Shown here: piece after piece, positions 38,662-47,028 of the stretch
Layout: the number at the start of each line of letters is the position of its first letter
Position numbering within the stretch: position 1 is the stretch's first letter
Origin: CAZMXP01 sp964570285
GTDB taxonomy: Bacteria; Planctomycetota; PLA2
Length of the DNA stretch: 64,000 nucleotides
Direction: 5' to 3'
Assembly (NCBI GenBank): GCA_964570285.1
Contig: CAZMXP010000016.1
Location: 16,584-80,583, forward strand
Position numbers and translations under genes: made by a program
Notes under the pieces: generated by a model
What the model was told of the DNA's origin: nothing
The model's database searches: none
What the model saw: the letters and a program-made list of their open reading frames with translations, nothing else

Positions 38662-40434
38662 TCACGCCTCCGGGGCGTCGTCGGGGGGGGCCTCGGGGGG
38701 TGCTCCGGCTTCCGGCGCCGCCGGGGCCGCCTTCGGCGCGGCCGTCTTCGCCGCGCCGCCGCCCTTGCGGATGATCTTGGGGCCGCTGCCGTCGTCGGCG
38801 GCGAGCATCGAGAGGCCGATCTTGCGCTCGTCGGCGTCCACCTTCAGCACGCTCACCTCCACCTGGTCGCCGAGCTGGACGATCTCCTCGGGGCTGTGCA
38901 CCTTGCGGGTCGTGAGCTCGCTCACGTGGAGCAGGCCCTCGAGATTCTCCTCGAGTTCGACGAAGACGCCGAAGTTCGTGATCTTCGTCACGGTCCCGAC
39001 GACGACGTCGCCGACCTTGTAGCGCTCGGCGATCTCGGTCCGCCAGGGGTCGTCGGTGAGCTGCTTGAGGCCGAGCGAGACGCGCTTCTTCTCGCGGTCG
39101 ACGTTGAGGACGATCGACTTGACCATGTCGCCCTCCTTCAGCATCTCGCTCGGGTGGGTGACCTTGCGCGTCCAGCTCATGTCGGAGACGTGGAGCAGGC
39201 CGTCGATGCCCTCCTCCAGCTCGACGAAGGCGCCGTAGTTGGTCAGGTTGCGCACCTTGCCCTCGACGGTCGTGCCGGGGGGGTACTTCTCCTCGACGAG
39301 GTCCCACGGGTTGACCTCGGCCTGCTTCATGCCGAGCCCGATCTCCTGCTTCTCCTTGTCGATCTCGAGGATGACCACCTCGACCTCGTCGCTCACCTTG
39401 ACGACCTCGGAGGGGTGGTTGACGCGCCGCGTCCAGCTCATCTCGGAGACGTGGACGAGCCCTTCGAGGCCGTTCTCGAGCTGCACGAACGCGCCGTAGC
39501 TCATCACGTTGACGACCCGGCCCTTGACCTTCGAGCCGACCGGGTAGCGCAGCTCGACCTCCTCCCACGGCGAGGGCATGCGCTGCTTGAGCCCGAGCGC
39601 GATGCGCTCCTTCTCGCGGTCCACGCGCAGAACCATGACCTCCACCGCCTGGTCGATCGAGACGACCTCGCTCGGGTGGTTGATGCGGGTCCAGCTCATG
39701 TCGGTGATGTGCAGCAGGCCGTCGATGCCGCCGAGGTCGACGAAGGCGCCGAAGTCCGCGATGTTCTTGACGACGCCGCGCCGCACCTCGCCCTCCTGGA
39801 TGGAGGTGAGGAGCTGCTTCTTCGCGGCCTCGCGCTGCTCCTCGACGAGCTTGCGCCGGGAGACGACGATGTTCATGCGCTGCTCGTCGATCTTGATGAT
39901 GCGCGCCTCGATCTCGCGGCCGATGAACTCGCTGATGTCGGCCGTGCGGCGCAGCGAGACCTGGCTCGCCGGCAGGAAGACGGGCACGCCGACGTCCAGC
40001 AGCAGCCCCCCCTTGATCTTCCGGGTGACCATGCCGCGGACGACGTCGCCCTCCTTGTGCGTCTTCAGGATCTCGTTCCAGGCGCGGATGCGGTCCGCCT
40101 TGCGCTTGCTCAGGCGGATCATGCCGGTCGCCGCGTCGATCTCGTCGAGCAGCACCTCGATGGTGTCGCCGATGTCCACGTCGGCGTTCTCGCCGAACTC
40201 CGCGAGCGGGATCACGCCCTCGGACTTGTAGCCGATGTCGACGATCACCTCCTGGTTGATGACGTTGAGCACCTTGCCGGTGAGGATCGTCTCCGCCGCG
40301 AACTCGCGCACGGAGGCCTCGTACTGCTTCTCCATCGCCCCGGTCTCGAGTTCGGCGAACGCCTCCTGCACCTTCGCGTCGAGTTCGTCCTCGGGGAGGT
40401 CGTACTTGCGTACGACGTCAATGCCTCTTGCCAT
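38662..40434 (-). CDS. rpsA: Ribosomal protein S1
   Basis: 590 aa; ATG with AGGAAGG upstream. Six S1/OB domains can be read, the last four very similar, each with a core such as GxVxNxxxFGAFVxLExGxxGLxHxSxMSWTRxxxHPSExVxxxDxVxxxVLxxDxEKxRIxLGxKQ. The C-terminus is Ala/Pro-rich. S1 binds mRNA on the 30S subunit. The gene follows cmk with a 17-nt overlap, the classical cmk-rpsA order. Confidence 0.95.
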   Translation of the reverse strand: MARGIDVVRKYDLPEDELDAKVQEAFAELETGAMEKQYEASVREFAAETILTGKVLNVINQEVIVDIGYKSEGVIPLAEFGENADVDIGDTIEVLLDEIDAATGMIRLSKRKADRIRAWNEILKTHKEGDVVRGMVTRKIKGGLLLDVGVPVFLPASQVSLRRTADISEFIGREIEARIIKIDEQRMNIVVSRRKLVEEQREAAKKQLLTSIQEGEVRRGVVKNIADFGAFVDLGGIDGLLHITDMSWTRINHPSEVVSIDQAVEVMVLRVDREKERIALGLKQRMPSPWEEVELRYPVGSKVKGRVVNVMSYGAFVQLENGLEGLVHVSEMSWTRRVNHPSEVVKVSDEVEVVILEIDKEKQEIGLGMKQAEVNPWDLVEEKYPPGTTVEGKVRNLTNYGAFVELEEGIDGLLHVSDMSWTRKVTHPSEMLKEGDMVKSIVLNVDREKKRVSLGLKQLTDDPWRTEIAERYKVGDVVVGTVTKITNFGVFVELEENLEGLLHVSELTTRKVHSPEEIVQLGDQVEVSVLKVDADERKIGLSMLAADDGSGPKIIRKGGGAAKTAAPKAAPAAPEAGAPPEAPPDDAPEA

Positions 40435-41134
40435 GGGAATCCTTCCTGTCGTGCGGGGGCCGTTCCGCACCGCCCCGGCTGTCCGGGGCCGCCGCCCTTT
40501 CCATCGCCTCCCGCGCGAGGGCGGTGATCCGGTTCACCACCTGCTCCACGGAGAGGTCGGTCGTGTCGATGCGCACCGCGTCGTCGGGACAGCGCAGCGG
40601 CGAATCCTGCCGCGTGCTGTCGAGGTCGTCGCGCCTCGCGATCTTCTCCCGGTACTCCTGCGCGGAGAACTGGGGGAACTGGCGGTGGCGCCGCTCGGCG
40701 CGCTCGTCGAGGGTCGCGTCGAGGTAGACCTTGAGGCCCGCGTCGGGGAAGACGACGGAGCCGATGTCGCGCCCCTCCGCGACGAGGAGCCCGTCGAGGC
40801 GGCGCTGCTTGGCCTGGACGACGCGCCGGACCGCCGGCACCGCGGAGACGCGGCTCACCTCGGCGGTCACTTCCGCGCCGCGCAGGTCGCCCGTCACGTC
40901 CATGCCGTGCACGAGGTAGCGCTCCCCGTCGAGCACGAGCCCCTCGGCCGCGAGCGCCATCTCCTCCCCGGACCCCTCCAGCATCCCCTTCCGCCGGAGA
41001 TAGGCGGTCACGGCGCGGTACATCGCCCCGGTGTCGAGGTAGCGGAAGCCGACGAGGCGGTCGGCGACCGCGCGGGCGACCGTGCTCTTGCCGGCTCCCG
41101 CCGGACCGTCGATGGCGATCACGAAACGATGCAC
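40418..41134 (-). CDS. cmk: Cytidylate kinase
   Basis: 238 aa from GTG at 41134 (VHRFVIAIDGPAGAGKST, as in other CMK proteins); an in-frame TTG at 41185 would add 17 residues and overlap the upstream stop. P-loop GPAGAGKST, YLDTGAMYRAVT, and LVAEGRDIGSVVFPDA, RRDDLDSTRQDSPL identify the family. It phosphorylates CMP and dCMP. Confidence 0.92.
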   Translation of the reverse strand: MHRFVIAIDGPAGAGKSTVARAVADRLVGFRYLDTGAMYRAVTAYLRRKGMLEGSGEEMALAAEGLVLDGERYLVHGMDVTGDLRGAEVTAEVSRVSAVPAVRRVVQAKQRRLDGLLVAEGRDIGSVVFPDAGLKVYLDATLDERAERRHRQFPQFSAQEYREKIARRDDLDSTRQDSPLRCPDDAVRIDTTDLSVEQVVNRITALAREAMERAAAPDSRGGAERPPHDRKDSHGKRH

Positions 41135-41181
41135 TCTGGTTCGGGCCAAACCCGCAATTCTCCCCCGCGGAGGCGCCCCGA

Positions 41182-41910
41182 TCAAGCGAACGCGCGCAGG
41201 TAGAGCCCGGATTCGCGGGAGACGAGGTAGATCCCCTGCCGGTACCAGTCCCCGAGCGTGATGAACTCCGCCTGGCGGCGGTCGGGGAGCTGCACGGCGT
41301 AGCGCGCCCCGCGGTGGACGTGGCCGCAGACGACGGCGTCGTGCCCCTTCAGCAGCAGCGCCCGCACCCGGCCGAAATCGACCGCCTTCTCGCGGCGGGA
41401 CTTCCTCGCGACGATCCTCTCGGAGAGGCGCCGGTACCCCCGGCTGAGGAAGACCGCGATCTTCAGCGGCATCGACGCGAAGGCGTAGCGCACCGGCACG
41501 GACCGCCCGATGCGCCGCACCCGCCGGTAGGCGCGGTCCCCGGTGCAGAGCAGGTCGCCGTGCGTCAGCACCAGCTTGCGGCCGTGGGAGACCACCTCGA
41601 GCACCTCGGGCAGGTGGCGCGGCGGCGGGCCGCCGTTGACCCGCGCGTCGAAGTTGAAGTCGCGGTTGCCCGCGATGTAGTGCACCTCGATGCCCTCGTG
41701 GGTGATCTCGCGCAGCTTCTGCAGCAGCGGCATCACGTAGGGCAGCTGCGTCTGCTTCGGGCCGACCCAGAGGTCGAAGATGTCGCCGAGCAGGAAGAGG
41801 CGGCGGCCGTCCTCGCGCACGCGGTCGAGGAACCGGAGGAAGCGCGCGGCCACCTCCGGCCGCTCGGCCGAGAGGTGCACGTCGCTCGCGAAGTAGTCGT
41901 TGCCCCTCAC
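41182..41910 (-). CDS. lpxH: UDP-2,3-diacylglucosamine diphosphatase-like metallophosphoesterase
   Basis: 242 aa, GTG start in a GTGA overlap. Calcineurin-like motifs: SDVHL, LGDIFDLWVG, AGNRDFNF, THGDLLC and CGHVHRG. The GDIFDLWVG and GNRDF variants are characteristic of the LpxH group, which makes lipid X in lipid A synthesis. The assignment implies a lipopolysaccharide-like outer membrane. Exact LpxH versus another UDP-sugar hydrolase is not certain. Confidence 0.75.
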   Translation of the reverse strand: MRGNDYFASDVHLSAERPEVAARFLRFLDRVREDGRRLFLLGDIFDLWVGPKQTQLPYVMPLLQKLREITHEGIEVHYIAGNRDFNFDARVNGGPPPRHLPEVLEVVSHGRKLVLTHGDLLCTGDRAYRRVRRIGRSVPVRYAFASMPLKIAVFLSRGYRRLSERIVARKSRREKAVDFGRVRALLLKGHDAVVCGHVHRGARYAVQLPDRRQAEFITLGDWYRQGIYLVSRESGLYLRAFA

Positions 41911-43271
41911 GCCTGCGTGTCCTGGATGTCGAGTTCCCGCATCTTCTCCCAGAGGTTCTTCCGGGAGATGCCGAGGATGCTCGCCGTGTTCGCGCGGTGG
42001 CCCCCGGTGTGGCGGAGCACGCGGCGGATGTGGCGCATCTCCGCCTCGCGCACGACGTCGCGCAGGCTCCGCTCCACGGGCCCCCCGTCGTCGGGCGCCT
42101 CCTCGCGCCGCGACCTCGGCCCCGCCGGCAGCAGGTGCTCCACCTTCAGCTCGTCGCCCTCCCCCGCCATCGCGATCGCGCGCCGCACGGCGTTCTCGAG
42201 CTCGCGCACGTTGCCGGGCCAGTCGTGGCGGAGCATCGATTCGCGCGTCGCCTCGGACAGCCGGTAGCGCCGCGTCTTGCCGTAGACGCGCGCGAAGTGG
42301 TCGAGCAGGATCGGCACGTCCCCGCGGCGCTCCCGGAGCGCCGGCAGCGGGATCGGGATCACGTTGATGCGGTGGAAGAGGTCCTCGCGGAACTCGCCGT
42401 CCTCGACCGCGGTGCGCAGGTCGATCTTCGTCGCCGCGACCACGCGCACGTCGAGGGGGAGCGTCTTCACGCCGCCGAGCCGCTCCAGCGTCCGCTCCTG
42501 CAGGACCCGCAGCAGCTTCACCTGCGTCTCCACCGGGACGTCGTCGATGTCGTCGAGGAAGAGCACGCCGCCGTTCGCGCGCTCGAAGCGGCCCTGCTTC
42601 ATCGTGCGCGCGTCGGTGAAGGCGCCCTTCTCGTGGCCGAAGATCTCGTCCTCGAGCAGCGTCTGCGGGAAGCCGGAGCACGAGAGCACGACGAACGGCC
42701 CCTCCCGGCGGGGGCTCAGCTCGTGGACCATCTTCGCGACGAGTTCCTTGCCGGTGCCCGTCTCGCCCTGGATCAGCACGTCCTCGTCGCTCTCGGCGAT
42801 GGTCCGCACGAGCGCGAGCACCTTCCGGATCGCCTCGCTCTCCCCGACGATCGTCGCCTGCGCCTTCTCGGCGCCGACCTGCGAGCGGAGCGTGGTGTTC
42901 TCGTTCTTGAGCCTCCGGAACTCCCCCAGCGTCGCGACGCGCCGCAGGATCTCCTCGTTCAGGAAGGGCTTGAGCACGTAGTCGTAGGCCCCGTGCCGGA
43001 TCGCCTCGACCGCCGTCTCGATCGTGCCGTGGCCGGTGATCACGATGACCTCGAGGCCCGAGTCGATCGCCTTGCCCGCCTTGAGCAGGCTGATGCCGTC
43101 CATGCCGGGCATCCGGATGTCGGTGATCAGCAGGTCGAAGCGCTCCTGGCGCAGCGCCTCCTCCGCCCGCTTGCCGTCATCGACGACCCGGACGCGGTGG
43201 CCCGCCTCCCCAAGCTCGTCGCTCAGCGTCACGGCGATCGTGCGCTCGTCGTCGGCGAGCAGGATGTGCAT
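41907..43271 (-). CDS. Sigma54-dependent response regulator (NtrC family), GAFTDA variant
   Basis: 454 aa. TACTCT ends 7 nt before the ATG. Receiver domain with Asp51 (LLITDIRMPGMDG), AAA+ domain with Walker A GETGTGKE (169-176), and a Fis-type HTH at the C-terminus (GHRANTASILGISRKNLWEKM). The sigma54-contacting loop reads GAFTDA (216-221) instead of GAFTGA, and the Walker B is FLDDIDD. It is divergent from a histidine kinase gene, its likely partner. Confidence 0.9.
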   Translation of the reverse strand: MHILLADDERTIAVTLSDELGEAGHRVRVVDDGKRAEEALRQERFDLLITDIRMPGMDGISLLKAGKAIDSGLEVIVITGHGTIETAVEAIRHGAYDYVLKPFLNEEILRRVATLGEFRRLKNENTTLRSQVGAEKAQATIVGESEAIRKVLALVRTIAESDEDVLIQGETGTGKELVAKMVHELSPRREGPFVVLSCSGFPQTLLEDEIFGHEKGAFTDARTMKQGRFERANGGVLFLDDIDDVPVETQVKLLRVLQERTLERLGGVKTLPLDVRVVAATKIDLRTAVEDGEFREDLFHRINVIPIPLPALRERRGDVPILLDHFARVYGKTRRYRLSEATRESMLRHDWPGNVRELENAVRRAIAMAGEGDELKVEHLLPAGPRSRREEAPDDGGPVERSLRDVVREAEMRHIRRVLRHTGGHRANTASILGISRKNLWEKMRELDIQDTQA

Positions 43272-43442
43272 CGCCCCAAGAGTAGCGTTTTCGCCGCCGG
43301 CTTAGAAGCGCCGCGCCGCCCGGACGCCCGAAAACCGGCCCCCGGGCCCCCGGACCCCCACCCCATCCCCCCCCTCCGGGGTTCAGAAGCCACGGCCTAA
43401 GGTCGATAGGTCTACGGCCCCGCCGGGGGCGTACGGACACAC

Positions 43443-44576
43443 ATGACGCGGGCTGTCGCCGAGACCATCCTCGTCGTCTCGCACCTGTCGAAGGAGCGGG
43501 ACGAGATCGCCGCCTCTCTGCGCAGGACGGGCGCCGGGGTGCGTTGCGCGTCCACGGCGGCCGAGGCGCTGCGCGCCTACGCCGAGGACCACGCCTCCGT
43601 CGTCCTCGTGGAGCGCAACCTGCCCGGGCAGGACGGCGCCGCGCTGGTGCGTTCGCTGCGCGCGCAGCACGCCGAGGCGGTCGCCATCGTGATCGGCGCG
43701 CGGGCCGATGTCGAGGACACCGTCGCGCGCATGCACGAGGGCGCCTTCCACGTGCTCGTCAAGCCGCTGCAGCAGGAGCACCTGCTCGCCGTCGTGCAGA
43801 AGGCGCTCGAACACGGGCGGCTGAGCCGCGGCAACCGCGACCTGAAGAGCCAGCTCGACATCTCGGAGAAGCTCGCGATGATCGGCCGCCTCGCGAGCGG
43901 CGTGGCGCACGAGCTCAACAACCCCCTCGACGGCGTGCGCCGCTACGTGCGCATGACGCAGGAGGGGCTCCAGCAGGAGTCGCAGGACCTGCGCGATTAT
44001 CTGGAGCGCGCGCTGAGCGGGCTCGGGCGCATGGCCTCGATCGTGCGGCAGCTCCTCACCTTCTCGCGCAACGTCGTGCTCGAGACGGAGGCCGAGAGCC
44101 TGCGCACGATGCTCGACGAGGCCGTGCGCACGCTCGCGCCGGCGGGCGGCGCCGTGCCGACGATCGCGCTGGACAACCCCTACGTCGACCTGCGCGTGCC
44201 GCGCGCGCTCTTCCAGGTGTTCGTCAACCTGCTGCGCAACGCGCTCGACGCGGTGGAAGGGATGGGGGCGCGGGGGAGGGTGCGCGTCGCCGTCGCCCGC
44301 TCCGCGGAGGCGATCGAGGTGCGCGTCAGCGACAACGGCACGGGCATCTCCGCGTCGGACCTGCGGCGCGTCTTCGAGCCCTTCTTCACGACCAAGGAGG
44401 TCGGGCGGGGCACCGGGCTCGGCCTCCCGATCAGCGCGCGCATCGTCGAGCGGTGCGGCGGCGCGATCCGCATCGAGAGCGAGCCCGGCCAGGGCACCGA
44501 GGTCCTCGTCACCCTTCCGGTCGCGGTTCCCGCGGCCCCCAAGGCCCTAACCCTCGAGGGGGCGCATCCGTCATGA
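43443..44576 (+). CDS. Histidine kinase with degenerate N-terminal receiver
   Basis: 377 aa. The N-terminal about 120 residues have a receiver fold, but the phospho-acceptor Asp is Glu57 (VVLVERNLPGQDG) and the acidic pair after the first strand is absent (ILVVSHLSKE). Then come a DHp helix with His156 (GVAHELNNPLDGVRR) and an ATPase domain (NLLRNALDAV, DNGTGI, FFTTKEVGRGTGLGL). No TM helix, so cytoplasmic. ATGA overlap with the next activator gene. Confidence 0.88.
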   Translation: MTRAVAETILVVSHLSKERDEIAASLRRTGAGVRCASTAAEALRAYAEDHASVVLVERNLPGQDGAALVRSLRAQHAEAVAIVIGARADVEDTVARMHEGAFHVLVKPLQQEHLLAVVQKALEHGRLSRGNRDLKSQLDISEKLAMIGRLASGVAHELNNPLDGVRRYVRMTQEGLQQESQDLRDYLERALSGLGRMASIVRQLLTFSRNVVLETEAESLRTMLDEAVRTLAPAGGAVPTIALDNPYVDLRVPRALFQVFVNLLRNALDAVEGMGARGRVRVAVARSAEAIEVRVSDNGTGISASDLRRVFEPFFTTKEVGRGTGLGLPISARIVERCGGAIRIESEPGQGTEVLVTLPVAVPAAPKALTLEGAHPS

Positions 44577-45991
44577 GCAAGGCACGCATCCTGATCGTCG
44601 ACGACGACCCGCTCGTCGCGGACTCGCTCGCGGTCTTCCTGAAGAGCCGCGCGTACTCCGTGCACGTCGAGACCGACTCCCACCGCGCGGTGCGGCTGCT
44701 GCGCGACGGGACGAGCTTCGACCTGCTGCTCTCCGACGTCAACATGCCGGGGCTCGACGGCTTCGGCCTGCTGCGCGAGGCGAAGAAGGTCGACCCGTCG
44801 CTCGTCGTCGTGATGCTGACCGGCTACGGCACGATCGAGCACGCCGTGAAGGCGATGCGCGAGGGGGCCGAGGACTACTGCACCAAGCCGGTCATCGACG
44901 AGGAGATGCTCTTCACGGTGGACCGCGCGCTGTCGCGCCGCACGCTGACGCAGGAGAACGAGCAGCTCAAGCGCCAGCTCAACAAGAGCCTCGGCCTCGA
45001 GAACATGGTCGGCGCCGACCACCGGATGCGCAAGATGTACGAGACGCTCGCGACCGTCGCCGCGACGCGGGCGACGGTGCTGATCACCGGCGAGAGCGGC
45101 ACCGGCAAGAGCCTCATCGCGCGCGCGATCCACCATGCGTCGCCGCGCCGCGACCGGCCCTTCGTCGAGGTCAACTGCGGCGCGCTGCCGGAGGGGCTGC
45201 TCGAAAGCGAGCTCTTCGGCCACCGGCGCGGCGCCTTCACCGGCGCCGAGGCCGACCGGCAGGGCAAGTTCAAGCGCGCCGACGGCGGGACCATCTTCCT
45301 CGACGAGATCGCGACGGCCTCGGCGGGCTTCCAGGTGAAGCTGCTGCGCATCCTGCAGGAGAGGCGCTTCGAGCGCGTCGGCGACGACGAGTCGATCGAG
45401 GTGGACGTCCGGATCCTGCTCGCGACCAACATCGACCTGAAGGAGGCCGTCGAGCAGAGCCGCTTCCGCGAGGACCTCTTCCACCGGATCAACGTCGTCA
45501 ACATCCACATCCCGCCGCTGCGCGAGCGGAGCGGGGACATCCCGCTGCTCGCCGAGCACTTCCTGAAGCGCTACACCCGCGAGAACGAGAAGACCCTCGC
45601 GGGCATCGACGACGAGGCGATGCAGCTTCTCGTCGCCTACGCGTGGCCCGGCAACGTCCGCGAGCTCGAGAACGCGATGGAACGGGCGGTGGTCCTCAGC
45701 CGCGGCTCGAGCCTCACCGCGGAGGACTTCCCGCTGGAGATCTCGGGCAGGGAGCCGCCCGCCAACGGGATGCAGCTCGACTACCGGCCGGACGGGCGCA
45801 CCGTGATGCCGCTGAAGAAGGCGCTCGAAGGCCCCGAAAAGGAGATCATCGCCGTGACGCTGGCGGCGGTGAACTGGAACCGGCAGAAGGCCGCCCGCCT
45901 GCTCGACATCAATCGCACGACGCTCTTCAACAAGATGCGCAAGTACGGCCTGCTCGACATCAAGCGCGGCGGGCGCAGGCTGGACGAGTAG
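44573..45991 (+). CDS. Sigma54-dependent response regulator (NtrC family)
   Basis: 472 aa. Receiver with Asp in LLLSDVNMPGLDG, Walker A GESGTGKS, intact GAFTGA, Walker B TIFLDEIA, arginine-finger region FREDLFHRINVV and Fis-type HTH (NRQKAARLLDINRTTLFNKM). Co-translated with the histidine kinase, hence the probable cognate regulator. Its targets would carry -24/-12 promoters; none was sought systematically. Confidence 0.92.
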   Translation: MSKARILIVDDDPLVADSLAVFLKSRAYSVHVETDSHRAVRLLRDGTSFDLLLSDVNMPGLDGFGLLREAKKVDPSLVVVMLTGYGTIEHAVKAMREGAEDYCTKPVIDEEMLFTVDRALSRRTLTQENEQLKRQLNKSLGLENMVGADHRMRKMYETLATVAATRATVLITGESGTGKSLIARAIHHASPRRDRPFVEVNCGALPEGLLESELFGHRRGAFTGAEADRQGKFKRADGGTIFLDEIATASAGFQVKLLRILQERRFERVGDDESIEVDVRILLATNIDLKEAVEQSRFREDLFHRINVVNIHIPPLRERSGDIPLLAEHFLKRYTRENEKTLAGIDDEAMQLLVAYAWPGNVRELENAMERAVVLSRGSSLTAEDFPLEISGREPPANGMQLDYRPDGRTVMPLKKALEGPEKEIIAVTLAAVNWNRQKAARLLDINRTTLFNKMRKYGLLDIKRGGRRLDE

Positions 45992-46084
45992 CGACTCCCC
46001 CGCGGCGGTGGCGCGGGAGGCGAGGGGGCGGGGGCGGACGAAGCCCTCCCGCGCGTTCGCCGGCCGGTTAGAATCCCGCCCGCG

Positions 46085-47011
46085 ATTCGACGCCGCCGGC
46101 TTGCCCCCCTGCTCCTCCTCGCCGCGTGCGTCTCGACGCGCGCACCGGCGGGAGCGCCCTTCCCGCTGCCGGGGATCGCGTGGGCCCCGCGGGGCTACCT
46201 CTGCCACCGCACGCCGACGCCACCGGTGATCGATGGCCGCCTCGACGAAGCGGCATGGCGGGCGGCGCCCGCGACGGCGAGCTTCGTGGACATCGAAGGC
46301 GCCCTGCGGCCCCCGCCGCGGTTCGCGACGCATGCGAAGCTGCTCTGGGACGAGCACCACCTCTACATCGGGGCGGAGATGGAGGAGCCCGATGTCTCCG
46401 GCTTCCTGACGGAGCGCGACTCCGTCATCTTCCACGACAACGACTTCGAGGTCTTCCTCGATCCCGACGGCAATGCGCGCGACTACTTCGAGATCGAGAT
46501 CAACGCGCTCGGCACGGTATGGGACCTCTTCCTCCCGCGCGCCTATCGCGACGGCGGCACGGCGGAAAACGGCTGGGACGCGCACGGCCTCGCCTCCGCG
46601 GTCGCGATCGAAGGCACGCTCAACGATCCGTCCGACCGGGACCGAGGATGGTCGGTAGAGATCGCCATCGCGTGGTCCGACCTCGCCGCGAACGCCAACC
46701 GGCCGGTCCCGCCCGCACCGGGCGATCGCTGGAGGATCAACTTCAGCCGCGTGCAGTGGCGGTACGAGACGACCGGCGGGCGCTACGAGAAGGTGCGAGA
46801 CCCCGGGACCGGCAAGCCCCTCGCCGAGGACAACTGGGTCTGGTCGCCGCAAGGGCTCATCTCGATGCACTATCCCGAGATGTGGGGGTTCTTGCAGTTC
46901 TCGGGGCTCGCTCCCGGGGTCGGGACGGAACCCGTTCGGGCACCCACCGCGAGTGAGCGCGCGAGCTGGGACGATCTCCTCCGGCGCGTGAGCGGGCGGA
47001 CGCCCCCCTGA
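46085..47011 (+). CDS. CBM9-like lipoprotein
   Basis: About 308 aa. The frame has clear coding character upstream of GTG at 46226, including a lipobox LLLLAAC; the only early start is ATT at 46085 (TAGAAT ends 10 nt upstream) or an internal CTG. The body matches carbohydrate-binding/DOMON-like family 9 proteins: IDGRLDEAAWRAAPATASFV, AKLLWDEHHLYIGAEMEEPD, DNDFEVFLDPDG and GDRWRINFSRVQW. Surface or periplasmic sugar or heme binding is possible. Confidence 0.7.
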   Translation: MRRRRLAPLLLLAACVSTRAPAGAPFPLPGIAWAPRGYLCHRTPTPPVIDGRLDEAAWRAAPATASFVDIEGALRPPPRFATHAKLLWDEHHLYIGAEMEEPDVSGFLTERDSVIFHDNDFEVFLDPDGNARDYFEIEINALGTVWDLFLPRAYRDGGTAENGWDAHGLASAVAIEGTLNDPSDRDRGWSVEIAIAWSDLAANANRPVPPAPGDRWRINFSRVQWRYETTGGRYEKVRDPGTGKPLAEDNWVWSPQGLISMHYPEMWGFLQFSGLAPGVGTEPVRAPTASERASWDDLLRRVSGRTPP

Positions 47012-47028
47012 TAGACTCCCGCCACGAC

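Noticed and set aside
39056..39499. Repeated Ser-rich frames opposite rpsA
   Set aside because: They mirror the repeated S1 domains on the other strand.
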